NCBI RefSeq assembly: GCF_004803465.1
Contig: NZ_SRSF01000001.1
Location: 501 to 64,500, forward strand
Direction of reading: 5' to 3'
DNA: 64,000 nt
Source: Neolewinella litorea
Lineage (GTDB): Bacteria > Bacteroidota > Bacteroidia > Chitinophagales > Saprospiraceae
Shown: positions 58,695 through 64,000 of the stretch, piece after piece
Layout: every line of letters starts with the position of its first letter
How positions within the stretch are numbered: position 1 is the stretch's first letter
Notes under the pieces: generated by a model
The model's database searches: none
The model's input: the letters and a program-made list of their open reading frames with translations, nothing else
What the model was told of the DNA's origin: nothing
Program-made: the position numbers and the translations under genes

Positions 58695-59528
58695 ATGAAA
58701 AAAACAGTGCTCATCACCGGGGCGACCGGGGGCATCGGCCTCGAAACCGCCCGCGCCCTGGCCGCCCGGGGGTTCCACATCTTGCTGCACGGTCGGACCC
58801 TGGAAAAGGCCCGTATGGCCGCTTCCTCGATCACCGAGGGAAGCGTGAGCCCGATCCACGCGGACCTGTCGGACCTCACTGCCATCCATGACCTAGCCGG
58901 ACGGGTAAAGGCACTCCATCCTCATCTCGATGTGCTGATCAACAACGCCGGGGTGTGGAACTCCAGGCAGGTACTTACCGCCGAAGGCGTGGAGGAAACC
59001 TTCGCCGTCAACCACCTGGCCTACTTCCTGCTTACGGGCTTGTTGCGCGACCACTTACAGCCGGACGGGCGGATCATCTGCGTGGCCAGCGACAGCCACC
59101 GGCAGGTCAAGGGCATGCGGTTCGACGACCTGAACCTGGACGGTAACTATCACGGACTGCGCAGCTACGCCCAGAGCAAGCTGGCCAACGTGCTGTTCTG
59201 TTACGAGTACGACCGCCGGAAACGCGACCGGACCACCATCTGCGCCGTACAGCCCGGGCTGGTGCAGACGGACATCGGAATCAAGGGAAATACCTGGCTG
59301 CACAGGCTGGCGTGGCGCGTACGTCGCCGGATGCAGGGCAACAAGACACCCGCCGAAGGGGCAGCGACCAGCGTGTTTCTGGCGAGCGTGGAGGACGCGC
59401 CGCCCAGTGGCCTTTACTGGGACAACCTGTCGCCCAAGCGGTCCTACTCCAGCAGTTACAGCGAAGAGGAGGCCCGCCGGTTGTGGGAAGTGAGCGAAAA
59501 ACTTACGGGCTACCGGTATCAGTTCTGA
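58695..59528 (+). CDS. SDR-family dehydrogenase (retinol-dehydrogenase-like)
   Basis: 277 residues from the ATG at 58695. NAD(P) motif TGATGGIG (9-16), INNAGVWN, catalytic YAQSK (YxxxK) in LRSYAQSKLANVLF, and the C-terminal cap expected for RDH-like SDRs. Substrate unknown; such enzymes act on lipids or aldehydes. Cotranscribed with xseB. Confidence 0.9.
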   Translation: MKKTVLITGATGGIGLETARALAARGFHILLHGRTLEKARMAASSITEGSVSPIHADLSDLTAIHDLAGRVKALHPHLDVLINNAGVWNSRQVLTAEGVEETFAVNHLAYFLLTGLLRDHLQPDGRIICVASDSHRQVKGMRFDDLNLDGNYHGLRSYAQSKLANVLFCYEYDRRKRDRTTICAVQPGLVQTDIGIKGNTWLHRLAWRVRRRMQGNKTPAEGAATSVFLASVEDAPPSGLYWDNLSPKRSYSSSYSEEEARRLWEVSEKLTGYRYQF

Positions 59529-59664
59529 ATCTCTATTCTCCGGCCGTCACCCGGACATTTATATGGTAAGGGATACCCGCTTCCTTGCAACTCGCTTCGG
59601 GCGGTACACGCTGGTTCCATAAATTGACGGTCAAGCCCTATCCGGCGAAAGACCGTCTGTCCAG

Positions 59665-60516
59665 CTAGTTGCTGACGTTCTTCAGGGCGGAGGGACTGAC
59701 CACGGTGGCCGGTTCGTCGCGGTACCGGCTGAACAACTTTTCCAGGATGCGCATGCGGAGCGGGCGAGGTGTGACGTAACTCGTGGCGATGAGGGCGCGG
59801 ATCAACCAGCCGGGAACGATGACGGCCTTTCCGGTAAGCATGCCGCGAATGGCCTGGGGGGCAATATCGTCGGGCATGGCTACGAGCAGGCGGCCGCGAC
59901 GCCCCTGTGCCTCGAGGCGGCGCAGGCCGTCGGCGTTGGTGATCACCGGTCCGGGGCAGAGTACGGAAACGCTGACGCCGTAGTGCCGGAACTCCTCCCG
60001 CAGGGCAAGGGAAAAATTATAGACGAAAGCTTTGGTGCCGGTATAAACGGTCTTGTAGGGAAGCGGCAGGGTGGCCTCCATGCTGCTGATGTTCAGTATG
60101 CCACCGCGGCAGGCGCGCAGGTGGGGAAGGAGCCGGTAGGTGAGTTCCACCATCACCTGGTTGTTGAGCATCAGCATCGTGCGGTATTCACCCCAATCGG
60201 TATTCTCAAAGAGGCCGCCGCGGCCGAAGCCGGCATTGTTGATGAGGTAGTTGACCGTGATGGATTCGGCTTCCAGCCAGGCCAGGACGCGGTCGATGGC
60301 GCCGGTTTCGATCAGGTCCTGGCCGAGGAGGCGATATGCGGCGTTTGGAATAGCGGAGAAGGTCTCCCGGGCACCGGACAGATTTGCATCGGAAAGACCG
60401 ACGGCGGCCACTCCCATTCCCTGCCGCAGGCACTCCTTGGCGAGTGCCAGGCCGATTCCGTGGGTGGCACCGGTAATGAGTACCCACTCTACGGGTTGAC
60501 GAGGAGGATTGCGCAT
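59665..60516 (-). CDS. SDR-family oxidoreductase
   Basis: 283 residues. TGATHGIG near 15-22, INNAGFGRGG, NISSMEATLPLPYKTVYTGTKAFV with the YxxxK motif YTGTK. The last 60 residues (RALIATSYVTPRPLRMRILEKLF) may associate with membrane, as in DltE/YqjQ-like SDRs. It is convergent with the previous SDR across a 136-bp spacer in which I see no gene. Confidence 0.88.
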   Translation of the reverse strand: MRNPPRQPVEWVLITGATHGIGLALAKECLRQGMGVAAVGLSDANLSGARETFSAIPNAAYRLLGQDLIETGAIDRVLAWLEAESITVNYLINNAGFGRGGLFENTDWGEYRTMLMLNNQVMVELTYRLLPHLRACRGGILNISSMEATLPLPYKTVYTGTKAFVYNFSLALREEFRHYGVSVSVLCPGPVITNADGLRRLEAQGRRGRLLVAMPDDIAPQAIRGMLTGKAVIVPGWLIRALIATSYVTPRPLRMRILEKLFSRYRDEPATVVSPSALKNVSN

Positions 60517-60586
60517 AGCGTAAAGGTAATGTAATACGGTGCGCGGAATAATAAGGGGCGGGGCAATCCACCCGAAAAAGAATGGG

Positions 60587-61408
60587 TTACCGCTCGGCTA
60601 CCTCGGGCTCGGGGGCAAGTACATTGATCGCACGGCGCAGAAAACCGGGGATGACCGTATCGTGGGTATGCGAGATCTTGGCGGGATCGCTGAGGTCAGC
60701 CATGAGGCTGATCCACTTGTCGCGCCCGTGCTCGGCGATCACCTCCGCCTTGATTTCGGGTCGGCTGAAATGCTCGAGCATGCCGTCGGCATCTGCTTCT
60801 GGGTGAAATTGGGTACCTACGATCTCGGGCGTCCAGCGGATGGCCATGGTGGCGCGTTCCAGGTCAACGTGCGGGCGGTCCTTTTCGATCGCCAGCACGG
60901 TGGCGCCGAGTTCATCCATCCGGTTGAGGTCGGGCTGAATGACCTGAAACCGGCGGAAATCGGCGGCGGTAAAGGGGTCGTCCAGACCGATAAAGACGGG
61001 ATCGTCCTCGCCCAGGTCGGTGACGTGCATCGGGAAAGTGCCGAAACTGAGGCTGCGGCGGGCGGTCACCTCAGCCATGCCCATGTGATGCACGGCCATC
61101 TGGAAGCTGTGGCAGATAAAGAATACGAACTTCTTGCGATCGTTGGCGGCGTTGTGTGCCAGCACGGCGTCGAACCAGCTGCCCCAAAGATCTTCCCAGA
61201 CGCCGTCGCCTTCGCGTGGGTCGCCGGGTCCGCCGGAGCTGATGTAGATGTCGTAGCTGAGGTCGGGCACCTGATGCTCGGCGCGGACGTCGAAGACCTC
61301 GTATTCTACACTTCCGGAGAATTGTTCGACGATCTCACGGATGCAGCGCATTCCCTGGTTGGGGATACCATTGTACATATCGAGGATCGCAAGGCGAAGT
61401 GCGCTCAT
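60587..61408 (-). CDS. Class-I glutamine amidotransferase-like protein
   Basis: 273 residues. GATase-1 fold: YDIYISSGGPGDP, nucleophile Cys in VFFICHSFQMAV, and His/Glu in IVGTQFHPEADADG. The nucleophile elbow reads CHS rather than the usual CxG, but the triad is present. No synthase domain or partner is next to it, so it may act as a stand-alone amidase. Substrate unknown. Confidence 0.88.
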   Translation of the reverse strand: MSALRLAILDMYNGIPNQGMRCIREIVEQFSGSVEYEVFDVRAEHQVPDLSYDIYISSGGPGDPREGDGVWEDLWGSWFDAVLAHNAANDRKKFVFFICHSFQMAVHHMGMAEVTARRSLSFGTFPMHVTDLGEDDPVFIGLDDPFTAADFRRFQVIQPDLNRMDELGATVLAIEKDRPHVDLERATMAIRWTPEIVGTQFHPEADADGMLEHFSRPEIKAEVIAEHGRDKWISLMADLSDPAKISHTHDTVIPGFLRRAINVLAPEPEVAER

Positions 61409-61588
61409 GTTTTTGGGGTTTTATTCCTAACGCTGGTAAGACGTTCCAGCGCATAAAAAGTAATCCGGAATATCCGGAAGTTGAAGGTATGTCACTGAAC
61501 GGACGGCGACGACGGACGCGGCTTCGTGAACCAGCGCAGGCGAACATCATCAGGGGGTCACCGTTGGGGAAGGTAAACATAGCTTTCC

Positions 61589-62155
61589 ATGGAAAAGATC
61601 AGAGATCACAAAGAATACGAAGGAAATCCGGTAGGACTCAGCGAGGAAACCTGCGCTGAAATGCGCGAACACCTCGACCGCCACCTGGCGGCTTTATGGG
61701 TCCAATATTTTCAGTACCACAAACACCACTGGCTGGTGGAAGGTCCGCAATTCCGCGACCTGCACCTCTTTCTCGAAGAGAATTACACCGAGATCCACGA
61801 GCAGGCCGACGCGGTAGCCGAACGGATCACGCTGCTGGGATATGACCCCACCACGCGGATGGAAAACTACGTAAAACTGTCCTACATCAAGCAGGAGCCC
61901 GAAGGCGTCTTCCGCATCCGCGACGGCGTGGAGGCCGACATGAACAACGAGCGGAAGATGGCCGAGGAATTCCGCAAATCGATCCACCGCGCCTTTGAAC
62001 TTGGCGACTATGGTACCAAGTCGATGCTCGAGGAGTTCCTCTTCAAAATCGAGGACCGCGCTCACCATTGCGAGCACTTCCTCGGCGAAGACAGCCTGGC
62101 GGTAGGCTACCTCCATACCGAGAAGGAGGTGGATAACAAGAAAAAGAAAAAGTAG
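61589..62155 (+). CDS. dps: Dps-family ferritin-like protein
   Basis: 188 residues. The N-terminal helix AALWVQYFQYHKHHWLVEGPQFRDLHLFLEENYTEIHEQADAVAERI contains the ferroxidase residues His (KHHW), Asp (RDLH) and Glu (EENYTE) of Dps. The C-terminus (EVDNKKKKK) is lysine-rich, as in Dps proteins that bind DNA. It stores iron and shields DNA during starvation or oxidative stress. Terminator follows. Confidence 0.94.
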   Translation: MEKIRDHKEYEGNPVGLSEETCAEMREHLDRHLAALWVQYFQYHKHHWLVEGPQFRDLHLFLEENYTEIHEQADAVAERITLLGYDPTTRMENYVKLSYIKQEPEGVFRIRDGVEADMNNERKMAEEFRKSIHRAFELGDYGTKSMLEEFLFKIEDRAHHCEHFLGEDSLAVGYLHTEKEVDNKKKKK

Positions 62156-62177
62156 CCCCTCGCCGAACGATCAATCG

Positions 62178-62210
62178 ACCGCCGTTCCCTTCCGGGGAGC
62201 GGCGGTTTTT
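62178..62210 (+). terminator. Rho-independent terminator of dps
   Basis: ACCGCCGTTCCC..GGGGAGCGGCGGT followed by TTTTT, 22 nt after the dps stop. Confidence 0.88.
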
Positions 62211-62893
62211 CATTTCAGCACATCGGGCAGTTCAGAAATGCGGCGAATCTGGTAAGTCGCTCCCAACTTCGGGTGGTTGGCGGTGCCGGGCAGGCGCAGC
62301 CAGCAGGCGTCGTAGCCGAAATCGAGTGCACCGCGGATATCGGCATTCGGGTTGTCTCCGATCACCAGTACCCGGTCTTTCCCGGGGTGGCCCATGCAGG
62401 CTTGGGCGTGAGCAAAAAAGGCCGCGTCGGGTTTTGCTACCCCGATCTCGTCGGAGATGGCGATAAAGTCGAAGAAGGGTGCGATCCCGGTATTCTGCAG
62501 CCGCGGTCGCTGTACCTCCTTTAGTCCGTTGGTGATCAGCCCGAGCCGGTACCGGCCCTGCACCCGTTGCAGGACGTCGAGGGCACCTTCGAGCAAGTGG
62601 TGGCTGGCGGCCAGGTAGTTGCGGTAGCTCAATGACAATTCTTCCGCGGGGTGGTCGTGCCGGTAGTGTTCCAGCAGACGTTTGAAGCGTATGTCGCGCA
62701 ACTGTTCTTTCGGCAGTCGCCCTTTTTCGAAGTCGTCCCAGGCGGCACGGTTGATTAGGCGGTACGTGCTGAGTACCTCCTGAGACCATTCCAGGTCGCG
62801 TTCGAGCAGGGTGCGTTCCAGGGCGTGGGCTTCGGCCGCGTCGAAGTCCCAGATCGTGTTGTCGGCATCGAAGAGCAGCCAGTCGTACATCAT
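62210..62893 (-). CDS. HAD-superfamily phosphatase, YjjG-like nucleotidase
   Basis: 227 residues from the ATG at 62893 (MMYDWLLFDADNTIWDFD), Asp9 and Asp11 in motif I. Motif II is near GLITNGLKEVQ, motif III KPDAAFF and motif IV VIGDNPNADIRGALDFGYD. This matches YjjG-family pyrimidine 5'-nucleotidases, which act on non-canonical nucleotides; the exact substrate is inference. -7 box TACCTTG at 62915-62921. Confidence 0.9.
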   Translation of the reverse strand: MMYDWLLFDADNTIWDFDAAEAHALERTLLERDLEWSQEVLSTYRLINRAAWDDFEKGRLPKEQLRDIRFKRLLEHYRHDHPAEELSLSYRNYLAASHHLLEGALDVLQRVQGRYRLGLITNGLKEVQRPRLQNTGIAPFFDFIAISDEIGVAKPDAAFFAHAQACMGHPGKDRVLVIGDNPNADIRGALDFGYDACWLRLPGTANHPKLGATYQIRRISELPDVLK

Positions 62894-62914
62894 CCGGTGG
62901 GGTTTTTGCCGGGG

Positions 62915-62921
62915 CAAGGTA
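62915..62921 (-). promoter_or_regulatory. Putative -7 box of the HAD gene
   Basis: TACCTTG on the minus strand, 21 nt before the ATG at 62893. Confidence 0.5.
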
Positions 62922-63097
62922 AGGGACGTGGGGCTGGTACCGGAACGAATGGCCTTGCGGGAATTCCCGGCACCCGCGGCCGCGCCCTTGGCTTGTTTAA
63001 GGGAGGAATAGCGGGCCATTAACAAGTCATTTGCTACATGCGGGCCCAGCAATACCGTTGTAAGGCTCATATTTGTACCGAATTAAACCAATTCCAT

Positions 63098-63610
63098 ATG
63101 CTTACCCTCCGTTCTTCGCTGTTTGGTGCCGCCGTACTGGCCCTCAGCGTATTCTCCTGCCAGCAGGGCAACGACGACGTCCGCGACGCCGCCCGCCAGA
63201 ACATTGAGACCGTGACCCCCAAAGATCCCAATGCCGCTGCACCCCTCCAGCCCAACGTGGCTACTCCCGCCGGTCCTACAACCAGCCTGGCTTTTGAGGA
63301 GAGCTCCTTCAACTTCGGCGAAGTGACCGAAGGCGAGATCATCACCCACACCTACTCGTTCACCAACACCGGTAACGAACCCCTCATCATCACGGATGCC
63401 AAGGGCAGCTGCGGATGTACGGTACCTTCCCGGCCCACCGCTCCCATTGCACCGGGCGAGACCGGCGAGATCACCGTTCGCTTCGACTCCAATAACAAAG
63501 TTGGACAGCGGAACCAGCGCGTGACCATCACCGCCAACACCACGCCACCCCAGACCGTCATCTCCCTTGACGGAACCGTAGTAGCCGACCCCAACGCCGC
63601 TACTCAGTAA
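63098..63610 (+). CDS. DUF1573 lipoprotein
   Basis: 170 residues from the ATG at 63098; MLTLRSSLFGAAVLALSVFSC ends in a lipobox. A linker rich in Pro/Ala/Asp (DPNAAAPLQPNVATPAGP) precedes one DUF1573 beta-sandwich: FEESSFNFGEVTEGEIITHTYSFTNTGNEPLIITDAKGSCGCTVP, where SCGCT is the family signature. Common in Bacteroidota, function not established. Ends at a strong terminator. Confidence 0.9.
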   Translation: MLTLRSSLFGAAVLALSVFSCQQGNDDVRDAARQNIETVTPKDPNAAAPLQPNVATPAGPTTSLAFEESSFNFGEVTEGEIITHTYSFTNTGNEPLIITDAKGSCGCTVPSRPTAPIAPGETGEITVRFDSNNKVGQRNQRVTITANTTPPQTVISLDGTVVADPNAATQ

Positions 63611-63630
63611 GCGACTCCGAACCCGGAAGA

Positions 63631-63666
63631 AGCTCCGTCCGCTAACCGCGGGCGGAGCTTTTTTTA
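63631..63666 (+). terminator. Rho-independent terminator of the DUF1573 gene
   Basis: AGCTCCGTCCGC-TAACCG-CGGGCGGAGCT followed by seven T, 20 nt after the stop. Confidence 0.9.
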
Positions 63667-63686
63667 TGTATTAAGGCCAGAGAAAG

Positions 63687-63694
63687 TACTTTTG
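63687..63694 (+). promoter_or_regulatory. Putative -7 box of the metallophosphatase gene
   Basis: TACTTTTG, full match to TAnnTTTG, 19 nt before the ATG at 63714. Confidence 0.55.
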
Positions 63695-63713
63695 GCCCTC
63701 CCTAAGCGACCAG

Positions 63714-64000
63714 ATGCCCCGCAGAGTAGCCATTTCCGATATCCACGGCTGTGCCCGGACCTTTGAGGCCCTGCTCGACCGGATCAGCCTCGGCACCACG
63801 GACGACCTTTACCTTCTGGGCGACTTTGTGGACCGTGGTCCGCGCAGCGCCCAGGTACTCGATATGATCCTGCGACTGCGGGAGGAGGGGTACCGGATCC
63901 ACGCCCTGCGCGGCAACCACGACCAATACATGCTGGATGCCGTGCTGGTCGGCGACAAGCGCTCGCGGGCGGCCTGGCGCAGCGCCGGCGCCGCCTCCAC
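63714..64000 (+). CDS. Serine/threonine-type metallophosphatase, 3' end outside window
   Basis: 95 codons are visible and the frame is still open at the window edge. MPRRVAISDIHG (Asp9, His11), LLGDFVDRGP (Asp37, Asp40) and ALRGNHDQ (Asn68, His69) are the first three metal and catalytic motifs of PPP-type phosphoesterases, close to bacterial PrpA-like phosphatases. The second half, with the remaining His ligands, lies outside. Confidence 0.92.
   Translation, partial: MPRRVAISDIHGCARTFEALLDRISLGTTDDLYLLGDFVDRGPRSAQVLDMILRLREEGYRIHALRGNHDQYMLDAVLVGDKRSRAAWRSAGAAS

Noticed and set aside
61399-61659. 86-codon plus-strand frame before dps
   Set aside because: Overlaps both neighbours, Arg-rich composition, no start signal; treated as noncoding spacer.
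1-64000. Prophage, IS element, toxin-antitoxin or defence island
   Set aside because: No transposase, integrase, capsid, restriction, retron or toxin-antitoxin signature was found in any gene translated here.

Overview
The window is a GC-rich, gene-dense chromosomal segment of a Bacteroidota bacterium, most likely a saprospirian (Lewinella-like) marine heterotroph. The basis is the AT-rich Bacteroidota -7 promoter box (TAnnTTTG and variants) before many genes, AT-rich ribosome-binding regions instead of strong Shine-Dalgarno sites, a rpoZ/coaBC/PorD-type cluster, TonB-dependent receptors, a T9SS-tail-like secreted protein, and many short signal peptides and lipoproteins. No phage, IS element, CRISPR array or restriction system was seen, and the gene order looks like core genome with a few accessory patches.

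Layout. 0-0.4 kb: the 5S rRNA end of an rRNA operon, its hairpin, and a seven-unit tandem array of palindromes. 0.4-9.1 kb: a membrane-anchored subtilase, an atypical SDR, a Na+/H+ antiporter, a PLP enzyme, a secreted tail-like protein, an AraC regulator and a DEAD-box helicase. 9.1-16.5 kb: an fdhD plus FdhF/YdeP-type molybdoenzyme operon, a pRiA4b ORF-3-like protein and a large Asp-box beta-propeller. 16.5-16.8 kb: two copies of a noncoding palindromic repeat. 16.8-22.8 kb: a serine hydrolase, rpmI-rplT, a VOC protein, uridine kinase divergent from a CNT nucleoside transporter, a nitroreductase and a GNAT acetyltransferase. 22.8-34.7 kb: cell-envelope genes (outer-membrane barrel plus giant TPR protein, GMC oxidoreductase, thioredoxin-fold lipoprotein, TPR protein) and tRNA-Arg(CCG).

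34.8-42.7 kb holds a small carbohydrate-related patch: a TIM-barrel sugar isomerase/epimerase with a cysteine/histidine-rich propeller lipoprotein, facing a GH140-like hydrolase, a TonB-dependent receptor and a MarR regulator. 42.8-50.1 kb is housekeeping: proC, quinone reductase, lipB, an ECF sigma factor with a small membrane partner, folC, fabH and corA. 50.4-54.7 kb has topoisomerase IB converging on the bamD-rpoZ-coaBC-PorD operon. 54.8-64 kb contains a DUF3137 protein, Ppx/GppA, xseB, two SDRs, a class-I amidotransferase, a Dps protein, a YjjG-like HAD phosphatase, a DUF1573 lipoprotein and the start of a metallophosphatase.

I did not find a clear new multigene system. The observations most worth following are the tandem and paired palindromic repeats, the frequent placement of -7 boxes only 4-10 nt before start codons (suggesting leaderless mRNAs), the rpmI-rplT pair without infC, the orphan molybdoenzyme operon, and the Cys/His-rich propeller in the sugar locus.
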